DNA from: Candidatus Tisiphia endosymbiont of Dioctria linearis
Lineage (GTDB): Bacteria > Pseudomonadota > Alphaproteobacteria > Rickettsiales > Rickettsiaceae
Direction: 5' to 3'
NCBI RefSeq assembly: GCF_964026545.1
Contig: NZ_OZ032156.1
Coordinates: 124,001-188,000 of the forward strand
Length of the DNA stretch: 64,000 nt
A model generated the notes under the pieces. The model worked only from the letters and a program-made list of their open reading frames with translations, was not told where the DNA came from and ran no database searches. Shown one piece after another: positions 36,702 through 46,960 of this stretch (positions within the stretch are counted from its first letter, which is position 1; each line of letters opens with the position of its first letter). The position numbers and the translations under genes are program-made.

Positions 36702-39700
36702 TTAAGTTAATGATTCCCTTTTAAAACTTTGATATAAAACTGGAATAACAAATATAGTAAACAGAGTTCCAATAGTCATACCCCCAACTATTACCAAACC
36801 AATAGACTTTTGAGCTTCGGCTCCTGCTCCTGAGGCGATAACTAATGATACTGCTCCAAAAATGGTTGCTAGAGTAGTCATTAGAATTGGTCTAAGCCTT
36901 AAGCTAGAAGCTTTAGTTACAGCTTCTCTAATATTTAATCCTTGGCTTCTTAAGTTATTAGTAAATTCTACGATCATAATAGAATTTTTTGTGATCAAAC
37001 CAATTAAAGTGAGCAAGCCAATACTACTATACATATTAAACGTATTACCAAATATCCAGAGTGTTAATACGCCACCAGTAAATGAAAATGGTACAGCAAT
37101 AAGGATTAATATCGGATCAGTAAAACTTTCAAATTGTGCTGAAAGCACTAAGTAAATAAACAATAAAGCAAATAAGAACGTAGTAGTCATAGTACCTTCT
37201 GATTCAGCCTTTTTCTTAATTTCGCCAATATATTCTAGAATAGTGGTATTATTATCCAATAATTCATTAGCTATGTTATTCACTTGCTTTATTGCATCGG
37301 TAATTTTTTGGTTTGGGGCTAAATCTGCCGAGATGGTTACTGATCTAGCATTATTATAATGATTATAATATTTGATAGATACTTTCTCAACTATATTAGC
37401 CACGACATTTAATGGCAATAAATTATTAGTTGGTTTATTGGTTGGTATCAGTATCTTACTAAAGTGATCGATATTACTACGATGTTTTAAATTATACTGC
37501 ATAGTTATATCATACAATTCATTGCCCATTCTAAAATCACCAAGCTGCTTTCCTGCTAGCAAATATTGCAATGTTAACCCTATATTTTCTAAACTCACAC
37601 CATAAAGGTAAGCTTTATCTCGGTTAACAATTACGTCAATGGTCGGCATAGAGGAATCTACATTACTGTAAATATTCATAAAAGCTGGTTTTTTCTTCAT
37701 AGTATCGACGAATTTCTCTGATATTTGAACTAATTGCTCATATTCAAGCGAGGATTGCAAAGTAAATTCCATAGGACTTCCAGCATTATCACTAACCATT
37801 GAGCGTGGTTCCACTGCAAAAATTGATATTCCAGCTATTTGTTGAAATTGCTGATTAAGTAAGTTTATTATAGTTGTTTGTGACATTGACCTTACTTTCC
37901 AATCTTTAAGAGGTATAAAACCATGACCACGCCCCCCTTTTATTACTATCAAATAACCTGCGATATCTTTGTAAGAACTAAGTATTTTTTCAACTTCTAT
38001 TATTGATCTTTCTGATTGTTCACTATTAGAACCTTGAGGACCAACGAAGGAAAGATTCACAATGCCATCATCCTCCTGAGGAATAAACACCTTTGGAACA
38101 AAGATAAAACTAACGACTAGCACCACTAAAGATAGGGCAATAATAAGTGAGAATTGCTTTTTATGATCAAAAGCAAGATTTAAATAGACCAAATACTTGC
38201 TTTGGACTAATTTAATAAACTGGTCAAATTTAACTAAAAACCCTAAGGAAGGTTGGTCATTTTTGCCAATCATGCGACTTGCCATCATTGGCGTCAAAGT
38301 TAAAGCAACAAAACCAGAAACTAACACACAGAATGCTAAGGTCCAAGCAAATTCAATGAATAACTTACCCATAGATCCGTCAATAAAACCTATTGGTAAG
38401 AATACTGAGGCAAGTGTTATAGTCATTGCTATAATAGCAAAACCAATTTCCTTAGATGCCAGGATGGCAGATTCCATAGCACAATGTCCCATCTCATTGT
38501 ATCTAAAAATATTTTCCAGCATTACTATTGCATCATCTACCACCAAACCAATAGCCAATATCATTGCTAAAAGGGTAAATATGTTAATAGAAAATCCTAA
38601 ATAATACATGACAATAAATGTACCAATCAGCGATACCGGAATGGTTACAAGTGGTATCAGAGTGATTCTTACTGATGCCAGAAATAAATATACTACTATT
38701 ATAACTAAAATTAATGCTTCAAAGATCGTGAAGAATACTGATTTGACTGAGGCATTAACTGGAATTGACTCATCATAGGCTATATCAATTGTTACCCCAT
38801 TAGGTAAATTCTTTTTAATTTTATCTAGTGACGACCTAACCTCTTTAGATAACTCAAGTATGTTTGCCTTTGATTGTTTGACAAGACCAAGTATTAATGC
38901 ACTTTTGTCGTTATATCTAACAATTGTATTATTTTCTGGAGGAGCTAAATACACTTTAGCAATATCTTGCAATCTTAATATACTGGCATCTGTTACTTTT
39001 AGTATAATTTGTTCAAACTGTTCCGGTTTACTTAAAGACCCATCTAATCTTACAGTAAAATCACGGATGGCGGTTTTAATAATTCCTGCCGGATAATAGA
39101 TATTTTGTTTTTTTATAGCATTTTCAATTTCCAACACCGACATTTTATGCTGATATAATTTTACCGGATCTGGCTCTATCCGCATAGAATAATATTTACC
39201 ACCATGCACTTCTACTCGACCTATTGTTTCAAGTTTTTCTAAAAGGTTGACTACATTCTCTTGAGCAATCTGAGTTAATTGCAAATTATTATATACGTCA
39301 CTACTAATGCTTAAGAACAAACTAGGATAATTATTAGCATCGTGCTTACCAATATAAGGGGCTTGCATATCTTTGGGAAATATATAGCTTATCTCAGCAA
39401 TTTTAGACCGAACCTCATTTAAGGATGCTTCGATATTAGCCGATGATAAAAATGTTAAAGAGATATGGCTACTACCTGTCGCACTTTGGGAAGTGATAGA
39501 ATCAAGATTTTTTATAGTTTTTAGAGCCTTTTCAATACGAGTGGTAATTTCTTTTTCCATATAAAGAGCATCCGCCCCAGGATAATCTGCATATACTGTT
39601 ATTACAGAAGAAGAGATATCGGGAATCCCCCTAATTTGTAGTTTAGTAAAAAATACAGCTCCTAAAATAACAATTACTAGACTCAGAACTGTTGCAAATA

Positions 39701-39734
39701 CTGGACGCTTGATGCATATTTCACTTAAATACAT
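36702..39734 (-). CDS. RND-family efflux pump, inner-membrane subunit (HAE1/AcrB type)
   Basis: 1010 aa, with twelve helices in two halves and large periplasmic loops. Start MYLSEICIKRPVFATVLSLVIV is typical of HAE1 RND. The proton-relay region is IGLVVDDAIVMLENIFR in helix 4, with Asp-Asp kept; helix 10 Lys lies in LIGLITKNSIMIVEF. Porter-domain features SVITVYADYPGADALYMEKEIT present. No periplasmic adaptor or outer-membrane channel gene is adjacent, so they must lie elsewhere. 11 bases before it lies glnP-like gene on the same strand. Substrate unknown: drugs, bile-like compounds or lipids. Confidence 0.92.
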   Translation of the reverse strand: MYLSEICIKRPVFATVLSLVIVILGAVFFTKLQIRGIPDISSSVITVYADYPGADALYMEKEITTRIEKALKTIKNLDSITSQSATGSSHISLTFLSSANIEASLNEVRSKIAEISYIFPKDMQAPYIGKHDANNYPSLFLSISSDVYNNLQLTQIAQENVVNLLEKLETIGRVEVHGGKYYSMRIEPDPVKLYQHKMSVLEIENAIKKQNIYYPAGIIKTAIRDFTVRLDGSLSKPEQFEQIILKVTDASILRLQDIAKVYLAPPENNTIVRYNDKSALILGLVKQSKANILELSKEVRSSLDKIKKNLPNGVTIDIAYDESIPVNASVKSVFFTIFEALILVIIVVYLFLASVRITLIPLVTIPVSLIGTFIVMYYLGFSINIFTLLAMILAIGLVVDDAIVMLENIFRYNEMGHCAMESAILASKEIGFAIIAMTITLASVFLPIGFIDGSMGKLFIEFAWTLAFCVLVSGFVALTLTPMMASRMIGKNDQPSLGFLVKFDQFIKLVQSKYLVYLNLAFDHKKQFSLIIALSLVVLVVSFIFVPKVFIPQEDDGIVNLSFVGPQGSNSEQSERSIIEVEKILSSYKDIAGYLIVIKGGRGHGFIPLKDWKVRSMSQTTIINLLNQQFQQIAGISIFAVEPRSMVSDNAGSPMEFTLQSSLEYEQLVQISEKFVDTMKKKPAFMNIYSNVDSSMPTIDVIVNRDKAYLYGVSLENIGLTLQYLLAGKQLGDFRMGNELYDITMQYNLKHRSNIDHFSKILIPTNKPTNNLLPLNVVANIVEKVSIKYYNHYNNARSVTISADLAPNQKITDAIKQVNNIANELLDNNTTILEYIGEIKKKAESEGTMTTTFLFALLFIYLVLSAQFESFTDPILILIAVPFSFTGGVLTLWIFGNTFNMYSSIGLLTLIGLITKNSIMIVEFTNNLRSQGLNIREAVTKASSLRLRPILMTTLATIFGAVSLVIASGAGAEAQKSIGLVIVGGMTIGTLFTIFVIPVLYQSFKRESLT

Positions 39735-39745
39735 ATAAACAAATC

Positions 39746-40405
39746 CTACTCAATACCAATTGTTAATTTTTTCTCAAGAATTTTGGCTAAGTTACTAATA
39801 ATTATTACCATAACATAATAACAAAGCCCTGCTATTAACAAAGGCGTAAAATAAGTATAATGTTCCAGTGATACTAGCTGAGCTCTCCGCATTAAATCCA
39901 TTTCACCGATCATTGATATAATCGACGACTCTTTGATTAGGTTAATAAGCTCATTAACCAGTGAAGGTAAAATACTTCTTATAGCTTGCGGTAAGATGAT
40001 ATCTTTGATCATTAATCTTTCAGGTATGCCTAACGCCTTAGCCGCTTCAATCTGCCCCTTATCAACAGCATTCATTCCAGCTCTAATTATTTCCGAAACA
40101 TATGCCCCTGAATTTAATGAGAAAGCTATGGTACCTGCAGCGAATACCCCAAGCTTAATACCAATTACCCCAGGCAAACCAAAATAAATTATGCTAAGTT
40201 GGATAAGTAGTGGTGTACCACGAAAAATTGATGTATAAAAATTAGCAAATAGCCTTAAGGCATGACTTTTGCTTACCTTACAAATTGCTAGTAAAGTACC
40301 GATAATCAATCCAAATAACACTGAAACTAAGCTATATTTTAGTGTTACTACCATCCCTTCTATAATAAAATATATAGAAGAAAAATCAAGTAATTGCTCA
40401 AACAT
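39746..40405 (-). CDS. glnP: Polar amino-acid ABC transporter permease (GlnP/HisM type)
   Basis: 219 aa, about five helices. VVTLKYSLVSVLFGLIIG start and the EAA loop EAAKALGIPERLMIKDIILP identify the HisMQ permease family. STSIFRGTPLLIQLSIIYFG is also conserved (seen as YTSIFRGTPLLIQLSI). Brings in glutamine or another polar amino acid with an ATPase (not here) and a binding protein like that at 63417-64000. Confidence 0.92.
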   Translation of the reverse strand: MFEQLLDFSSIYFIIEGMVVTLKYSLVSVLFGLIIGTLLAICKVSKSHALRLFANFYTSIFRGTPLLIQLSIIYFGLPGVIGIKLGVFAAGTIAFSLNSGAYVSEIIRAGMNAVDKGQIEAAKALGIPERLMIKDIILPQAIRSILPSLVNELINLIKESSIISMIGEMDLMRRAQLVSLEHYTYFTPLLIAGLCYYVMVIIISNLAKILEKKLTIGIE

Positions 40406-40439
40406 CTAACACTCTTAAATTTCCTGAATTCGTTTCAAT

Positions 40440-40600
40440 ACAGGAGATAATTAAATCTATTTCTATACGTCATTGCGAGACCATATAGTAGTCGAAGCAA
40501 TCTATTTCTAATCACTTTCTTGGATTGCCGCGTCGCCGCTTTGCGGCTCCTCGCAATGACGAGGTGTTACAAACCGACTCCTCGCTAATATACAGATACT
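40440..40600. repeat. Family C palindromic element
   Basis: Core GTCATTGCGAGACCATATAG ... GCGGCTCCTCGCAATGACG at 40469-40561, with a further CTCCTCGCTAATA fragment at about 40580. Intergenic between glnP and queF. Confidence 0.86.
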
Positions 40601-40693
40601 ATTAGCTATAACTTACTTTTGCCCATATTTTTTCCACTAAAAATACCTTATTATAAATATATATACAACAAATTAATGTTAGCTACTCAGTAA

Positions 40694-41524
40694 TTATTGA
40701 CGAATATGTCTTAAATTGCTAATTTTCGTAACATCTAGATTGCTACTAGACCTTATAGGGTTAATATCTATGCCGCCACGTCTTGTATATCTGGCATAAA
40801 CAGTTAATTCATCGGGAATACAAAACTTACTAATATCACAAAAAATACGCTCAATACATTGTTCATGAAACTCATTATGATTACGAAATGACACCAAATA
40901 TTTTAATAAAGAACTATGGTCAATTTTTCTGCCTCGATAACTAATCTGTACTGATGCCCAATCTGGCTGTTGAGTAACTAAACAATTTGATTTGAGCAAA
41001 TTAGAATATAGCACCTCATCGACGATATTCGTATCATCTTCCAACAATTTTGGCAAGTTCTGGCTAATTTCAAAACTAGTAATTGTCACATCTAATTTAT
41101 CGAGATTTACACCTGAAAAAGACTGCAGCCTAGTGCCATCATATGACTCTAAATCTTTTAAAAACACTATTACATCTGACCCAAATATTAGACCTAAATC
41201 CCTGGTAATTAACTCTATTACTTGCTCTGAACTGCTAAGCTTAGTATTACTAAAAGAATTTAAGTAAAGCTTTAGTGACTTTGATTCTATAATATTAGGT
41301 GAATCACTACTCACCATAAATTCCAATATCCATACCTCAGGTTTACCAGTTTGGCTTAGCCAAGAGACCTCATAACAATTCCAAATATCAAAGCCATAAA
41401 AAGGTAAATCACCTATTATCTGTAATTGCTCTCTAGCAAATTTACGACTAATTGGTTGTAATAAACTATTATCGTACACATCTATATATGAAGTTTGTTT
41501 GCCAAGTATAGTTTCCAAATCCAT
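40694..41524 (-). CDS. queF: NADPH-dependent 7-cyano-7-deazaguanine reductase
   Basis: 276 aa, the long bimodular (type II, E. coli-like) form. ESKSLKLYLNSFSNTK is the QueF substrate/NADPH motif; the catalytic Cys and Asp are in SNCLVTQQPDWASVQI; EFHEQCIERIF contributes the conserved HExx-like Glu. Reduces preQ0 to preQ1 for queuosine. queA (9018) uses the product after insertion in tRNA. Adjacent to a small membrane protein (1-base gap) and acnA. Confidence 0.94.
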   Translation of the reverse strand: MDLETILGKQTSYIDVYDNSLLQPISRKFAREQLQIIGDLPFYGFDIWNCYEVSWLSQTGKPEVWILEFMVSSDSPNIIESKSLKLYLNSFSNTKLSSSEQVIELITRDLGLIFGSDVIVFLKDLESYDGTRLQSFSGVNLDKLDVTITSFEISQNLPKLLEDDTNIVDEVLYSNLLKSNCLVTQQPDWASVQISYRGRKIDHSSLLKYLVSFRNHNEFHEQCIERIFCDISKFCIPDELTVYARYTRRGGIDINPIRSSSNLDVTKISNLRHIRQ

Positions 41525-41525
41525 T

Positions 41526-41888
41526 TTATTTTATCCAGTAAGTCATGTAGTTCGGATGCTCCACACCATTTAATAAATATTTAAAACCCATAGCAATCCT
41601 TAATATAAACCACACCAACAAACATACATACAATACAGGACCAATTAGTATTATAGTGGTTATTATAGATATCATCATACCAACGAATCCTATCCAAAAA
41701 GTCCGCCATATAAAAATATAATGGCTAGATAAATATTTATTTTTAATATCCTTATTAATATAGGAAAAAACTGCACCAATAATAGGTAATAACGGAGCAA
41801 CTATTCCACATAAAAATAATATATAAGTTACGACAAGATTAGTTTTTCCTGCTGCTATATATTTTTTAATTTCCTTATCCATTTTCAT
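41526..41888 (-). CDS. Small membrane protein, DUF4870-like
   Basis: 120 aa with three hydrophobic segments (about 15-40, 63-85, 83-103). The layout and GIVAPLLPIIGAVFSYINKD followed by SHYIFIWRTFW resembles DUF4870/Tic20-like small membrane proteins; function unknown. 12 bases after acnA and 1 before queF, so all three may be one transcript. Confidence 0.72.
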   Translation of the reverse strand: MKMDKEIKKYIAAGKTNLVVTYILFLCGIVAPLLPIIGAVFSYINKDIKNKYLSSHYIFIWRTFWIGFVGMMISIITTIILIGPVLYVCLLVWFILRIAMGFKYLLNGVEHPNYMTYWIK

Positions 41889-41900
41889 CTCTTCAACTTT

Positions 41901-44549
41901 TTAACTACTAAAATTCTTAACCACTAAGTGCATTATACTACCATATTTTATATAATCTATCTCATTATCTGTAAAAGCTTGTAATATTACGCCGATAGTT
42001 TCAATTATATCACTTTTCCTCTTGATAACACAACTAAGTTGTTTATAAGGCCCTACTTTATTACTTAAGCCTGTAATTGTAATATATTCAGAACCATCAA
42101 GTTTTAAATCACTTACCGTAGTAGAAGTGAGTACAAGCGGTAATACGCCCATACCAACTAAATTTGACCGATGAATTCTTTCAAAACTTTCAGCAATTAC
42201 CGCTTTTACTCCTAGTAAACTAGTACCTTTTGCTGCCCAATCTCTCGACGAACCAGAGCCATATTCTTTACCTGCAAAAATTACTAAAGGGATAGAATGA
42301 GCCTTATAATCCTGAGAGGCGTCATAAATACTCATTTGTTGACCATTCCGTTGATTGATCGTTATCCCCCCATCAATTCCAGGACACATAGCATTTTTAA
42401 TCCTATTATTGGCAAAAGTCCCACGCATCATTACTTGATGATTGCCACGTCGTGATCCATAAGAGTTAAAATCTGCTGGTAAAATACCCTGCTCAGTTAA
42501 ATATTTAGCAGCAGGGCTTGTTTTACTAATATTTCCGGCTGGCGATATATGATCAGTAGTAATAGAATTGCCAAAGATGGCTAATATCCTAGCAGATTCT
42601 ATATCCCCCAATTCACTGGATATATGCTCGATACCTTCAAAATAAGGTGGATTATTGATATAAGTGCTATTTTTATTCCAATTATAAGTATCACTTTTAG
42701 TTACCTTAATATTTTGCCATTCCTTATCACCTAAGAATATATCACTATATTTCTCCTTAAACATTTTACAGTCAATAGATTCCTCAATTATTTTCTGTAT
42801 CGAGTGTTGAGTAGGCCAAATATCCTTAAGATAAACATCCTTACCATCATGACTTTTTCCTATCACATCAGTCTCAAGATTAATGTTGATAGTACCGGTG
42901 ATAGCATAAGCAATAACTAGCGGCGGAGAGGCAAGATAACTAGCTATGGTTAAAGGATGTACCCTACCCTCAAAATTTCTGTTACCAGATAATACCGAAG
43001 CAACAACCAGATTGTTTTTGGTAATAGTCTCTTCTATTTCCGGCAACAGTGACCCAGAATTGCCGATACAAGTAGTACACCCATAGCCAACAAGATTAAA
43101 ACCTAAATCATTGAGATATTGCTCAAGCCCACTTTTTTTCAAATATTCCGTTACTATTTTTGAACCAGGAGCCAATGAGGTCTTAACCCATGGCTTTTTC
43201 ACTAGTCCAAGTTCTACTGCTTTTTTAGCCAGCAAGCCAGCAGCAACCATTACATTAGGATTGGAAGTATTGGTACAGCTAGTAATTGCCGCTATTACGA
43301 CATCACCATGACTGATTGCATATTCATCAGTCACAGGGTATTTTTTATCAATATTAACATCACCTTTGGTTAAAGAAGCTAGTTCACTGTTAAAATTACT
43401 GGCGGCATTTCTTAGGTTAACTCGATCTTGTGGACGTCTTGGCCCTGCTAAAGAAGCTTCGATAGTAGATAAATCCAGCTCTAATGTCTCAGTATATTCT
43501 GGAATAATTGTCGTTTCGTACCATAATGACTGTAGCTTAGCATATTGCTCTACTAATTTTATGCGATTTGGCTCTCTAGCCGTCAAGTTAAGATATTTGA
43601 TAGTCTCATTGTCAATTGGAAAGAAGCCACAAGTAGCACCATATTCAGGAGCCATATTTGAAATAGTTGCCCTATCTGCCAATGTTAAAAAGTCCAATCC
43701 ATCTCCATAAAATTCGACAAATTTGCCAACGACATTTTTCTTCCTTAACATTTGGGTAACGGTTAGCACCAAATCTGTAGCGGTAATCATCCCATTTAAA
43801 GAGCCAGTCAATTTAAAGCCAATTACCTCGGGTATAATCATTGATAAAGGCTGACCAAGCATTGCCGCCTCAGCTTCAATCCCCCCTACTCCCCAACCAA
43901 GAACTGCCAGACCATTAATCATCGTAGTATGACTATCTGTACCAACCAATGTATCCGGATAAGCGAAAGTTACCCCTTCTTGTTGTTTAGTCCACACAAC
44001 ATTAGCTAAATATTCCAAATTAACCTGATGACAAATACCTGTTCCCGGGGGTACTACTTTAAAATTATCAAATACTTCCTGCCCCCATTTTAAAAACTCA
44101 TAACGCTCTATATTCCGAGCTACTTCCATTGTAACATTTTTATCAAAAGCTTCACTTGTTCCATAATAATCGACTTGTACCGAATGATCTATTACCAGAT
44201 CAACAGGTATCAAAGGATTAATCTTTAATGGATTCTTCCCTAGTTTTTTCATAGCATCACGCATAGCAGCTAAATCAACAATAGCCGGAACGCCAGTAAA
44301 ATCCTGCATCAGTACCCTAGCTGGCATAAATGGTATCTCAGCCTCGGATTTCCTTGCCTTAAGCCATTCTTTAAATAGCAACAACTTCTCTTGGCTACCA
44401 GTTAGACGCAGAACATTTTCAAATAATATCCTTAAACTATAAGGTAAACGCTTTAACTCAAGCCCAATATCACTTGCCGCCTTATTTATATCAAAAATTT
44501 TATAAACATCCTCTCCAACAGATATTTCTTTAAGATAATCATAATTCAT
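41901..44549 (-). CDS. acnA: Aconitate hydratase A
   Basis: About 882 aa, full length. [4Fe-4S] ligands are in AITSCTNTSNPNVM and GYGCTTCIGNSG; VGTDSHTTMINGLAVLGWGVGG and the swivel-domain motif AGKEYGSGSSRDWAAKG are intact. Converts citrate to isocitrate. I choose the ATG at 44549 (MNYDYLKEISVG) because GGAG lies eight bases before it; the GTG at 44558 overlaps that RBS. First gene of acnA / DUF4870-like / queF. Confidence 0.97.
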   Translation of the reverse strand: MNYDYLKEISVGEDVYKIFDINKAASDIGLELKRLPYSLRILFENVLRLTGSQEKLLLFKEWLKARKSEAEIPFMPARVLMQDFTGVPAIVDLAAMRDAMKKLGKNPLKINPLIPVDLVIDHSVQVDYYGTSEAFDKNVTMEVARNIERYEFLKWGQEVFDNFKVVPPGTGICHQVNLEYLANVVWTKQQEGVTFAYPDTLVGTDSHTTMINGLAVLGWGVGGIEAEAAMLGQPLSMIIPEVIGFKLTGSLNGMITATDLVLTVTQMLRKKNVVGKFVEFYGDGLDFLTLADRATISNMAPEYGATCGFFPIDNETIKYLNLTAREPNRIKLVEQYAKLQSLWYETTIIPEYTETLELDLSTIEASLAGPRRPQDRVNLRNAASNFNSELASLTKGDVNIDKKYPVTDEYAISHGDVVIAAITSCTNTSNPNVMVAAGLLAKKAVELGLVKKPWVKTSLAPGSKIVTEYLKKSGLEQYLNDLGFNLVGYGCTTCIGNSGSLLPEIEETITKNNLVVASVLSGNRNFEGRVHPLTIASYLASPPLVIAYAITGTININLETDVIGKSHDGKDVYLKDIWPTQHSIQKIIEESIDCKMFKEKYSDIFLGDKEWQNIKVTKSDTYNWNKNSTYINNPPYFEGIEHISSELGDIESARILAIFGNSITTDHISPAGNISKTSPAAKYLTEQGILPADFNSYGSRRGNHQVMMRGTFANNRIKNAMCPGIDGGITINQRNGQQMSIYDASQDYKAHSIPLVIFAGKEYGSGSSRDWAAKGTSLLGVKAVIAESFERIHRSNLVGMGVLPLVLTSTTVSDLKLDGSEYITITGLSNKVGPYKQLSCVIKRKSDIIETIGVILQAFTDNEIDYIKYGSIMHLVVKNFSS

Positions 44550-44580
44550 ATTAACCACTCCAAATTTGTTTTATAGCTAA

Positions 44581-44868
44581 CTCGAATAAGTTCTCGATAT
44601 CCCAGACGTCATTGCGAGAAGCACACAAACCCCAACCGTCATTGCGAGAAGCCACTTTAGTGGCATTGAAGCAACCCAAATGGATTGCCACGACCACTAC
44701 CATTAACTTTCATTTTGAGTATACACTAAAAATACCTAACACTAAGCTTTTCATGCAATTTAATTTGAAAAATATTTATATTTTATATCATCCCTGCTTA
44801 CCTTAGTGTCACCCCTGCGAAAGCAGGGGTCTAGATTCCCGCCTACGCGGGAATGACAATAGTGGGCG
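44581..44868. repeat. Family C fragments and family E repeat
   Basis: The stretch CGAATAAGTTCTCGATATCC then CAGACGTCATTGCGAG (44582-44622) recurs near 60782. A C element lies at 44638-44700. Family E (CACCCCTGCGAAAGCAGGGG, TCTAGATTCCCGCC, GCGGGAATGAC) is at 44811-44858. No real gene here. Confidence 0.85.
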
Positions 44869-44932
44869 GGAATGACAAAAAAAACCAGATTTCACTATTT
44901 TATTTTTTATTAAACAATTTTAAAATTAAATC

Positions 44933-45037
44933 TTGACTTCTTTATGAAAAAGCTATTTTATCAATTCTGATAGTTTATGTTAACTATCTTGTTAAAGAAA
45001 ACATTAACCAATATTATGAAATAGGAAATAAATTTTT
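44933..45037 (+). promoter_or_regulatory. Promoter and dyad of surface-protein copy 1
   Basis: -35-like TTGACT (44933-44938), -10-like TATTTTAT (44954-44961), then the dyad GATAGTTTATGTTAACTATC (44969-44988) and an AAATAGGAAATAAATTT leader with AGGA before the ATG at 45038. The same set recurs at +1923 and, diverged, before 49082. Confidence 0.65.
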
Positions 45038-46404
45038 ATGACACCCAAACACAATATTAAAGCATCTACACGTAGTAAGTATTTTAAAACTAAGAAAAAG
45101 GAAGCTAAGAACGTAGAACAAAGTCTTACTGAAACTCAGCTTAATAGTCTGGAAAATGCCTTTAACCACCCAGATAGTGAAGAGTTACTTAAAAAATTCT
45201 CTAATTCAAAAAAAACAGCCTTCCTAAAATATATTATAAAAAAATACGCCGCCCTTGACGAGCAAGGAAACATTGACAAAGATATGCTTAACAAGACAGA
45301 GCAAAGCGAAGCTATCAGTCTTAAACTCATTGAACCTGAGGCAAATCCTCAATCAAGCAGTTTGCTTGATATGGTTGCTAAGGTTATTTCATCTATTCCT
45401 AAAGGACTTGTCTTAGGGCTAATGGCCAGCGAAGCATTGAAAAGCGTTGGTGCATTTCCTACAGAATATAATCCTAATCATCAATCTGCAGAACCCATAG
45501 AGAGTTCTGATGTAGTTCATCATAGGAGCGCTCGGGCTGCGGGGCATGATGAAACTAGGATATTTAGCTCGCATACTTTACCAAATCAACACTGCGTAGG
45601 AACGATCGTAAAGAATTTTAGGCTCGAAAACGAAGGTTATACACAACTATATATTAGATGTTGGGCGGTTCCTTGCGATCCTCCAGTTAATAGCACGACC
45701 TATAACTCAGTGTATATTGCTGAAAAAAATCATCTATCCACGAAGACATACCAAGTATCTGGATAGGCACAAGACATGAACACCCTGATAACCAATCAGA
45801 AATAATACGCTATACGTTTAACAAGACTGAACCACTTACCAGCAGCCCAGCGGTTACATGCAATGAACCAGCTTATCCGCTTGTAGAGGCTGGCGACCGT
45901 TTGCTTGCTAAGGGGAACCTTCTAAAAGCTCTAGAAGAATATCAGGCTGCTCTTGAGCTATGTAAGGATTATTCTCTTGCATTGGACGGTAGGGATAAAG
46001 TATTAGCAGAATTAGCCAAAATCACTACTACAGAAGCTGTTACTATAGCAAAAAACACTACCCAGGCAGAATCTTCTACACCAACAACACCACAAGACCA
46101 AACTCCCCCTTCCGCTAAAGAATGGACAGTGAAAAATATAGTGGATACTGCAGTTTCCAGTGGGGTTGCAATACTTACAGTGTTGGCTGCTGGTGCTTTT
46201 CTTTACAAGAAAGGTAGCGATATTTACGAGGCTTGTCTGGAGTATTTGAGTAAATCAGACCCAAAACTTAAAGATTGTAATGGGCATGGTTTACTTGAGT
46301 CAGATCAATTCATCCCAAGTAATGATAACGGTGATGCAAAGGTGATACAAGATTTATCAGTTTCACTGACAGGAGCTGAAGACCTAGTAACATCAGAGGT
46401 ATAA
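45038..46404 (+). pseudogene. Membrane-anchored Cys-rich surface/effector protein, copy 1, broken at A7
   Basis: Two frames: 45038-45766 (242 aa) and a continuation ending at 46404. They are split at A7 (45723-45729); with A8 the reading goes AEKKSSIHEDIPS... and stays open to the end. N-terminal part 1-117 is basic and helical; a hydrophobic segment (VISSIPKGLVLGLMASEAL) follows; one ectodomain module starts HTLPNQHCVG with paired cysteines (IRCWAVPC); then a TPR-like helix pair (DRLLAKGNLLKALEEYQAAL), a Thr linker, a second helix (VSSGVAILTVLAAGAFLYKKG) and an acidic tail. Paired cysteines suggest an oxidising, exported location. Broken in the current assembly; could be off-phase. Confidence 0.72.
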
Positions 46405-46855
46405 GTCGCTAAAAAAACACAAACCGATACTATAACTAATCTACTAAGGCTCTTTATAGCCCCTCGCAATGACCTGGGTAAAACTCGTCATTGCGAGAAG
46501 CCACTTTAATGGCAACGAAGCAATCATGTTTTGTGTCATTCCTGCTTAACTTAGTGTCACCCCTGCTTTGGTGCGGGGTCTAGATTCCGCACCGAAGCGG
46601 GAATGAACAAAATCCGTAATTATGTCGAGGCTCTAGAAGCCGTGGGAATGAGAGGTTACTCAAGGATATTTATAAGAATGCAGAAACCATTATGGCACTC
46701 GATGCCGAATATATGACCGCTTCCTTTGTGGCTCTATTTTTTTATTTTCTTTGTTGACAAATTCACTCGTCCATATATGACAAGGAGAAGCAAGAATGAC
46801 AAAAAAACCAGATTTCACTATTTTATTTTTTATTAAACAATTTTAAAATTAAATC
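46405..46855. repeat. Family C and E repeats between duplicated genes
   Basis: Contains CTCGCAATGACC and GTCATTGCGAGAAGCCAC (46455-46530), family E at 46553-46607, and unique sequence (46608-46795) with no credible frame, just before the second promoter. Confidence 0.8.
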
Positions 46856-46960
46856 TTGACTTCTTTATGAAAAAGCTATTTTATCAATTCTGATAGTTTA
46901 TGTTAACTATCTTGTTAAAGAAAACATTAACTAATATTATGAAATAGGAAATAAATTTTT
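46856..46960 (+). promoter_or_regulatory. Promoter and dyad of surface-protein copy 2
   Basis: Same as copy 1: TTGACT at 46856, TATTTTAT, and the dyad GATAGTTTATGTTAACTATC at 46892-46911. One base differs in the downstream leader (ACTAATATT for ACCAATATT). Confidence 0.65.

Noticed and set aside
44612..44806. Short frame between acnA and the duplicated genes
   Set aside because: Made of family C repeat sequence.
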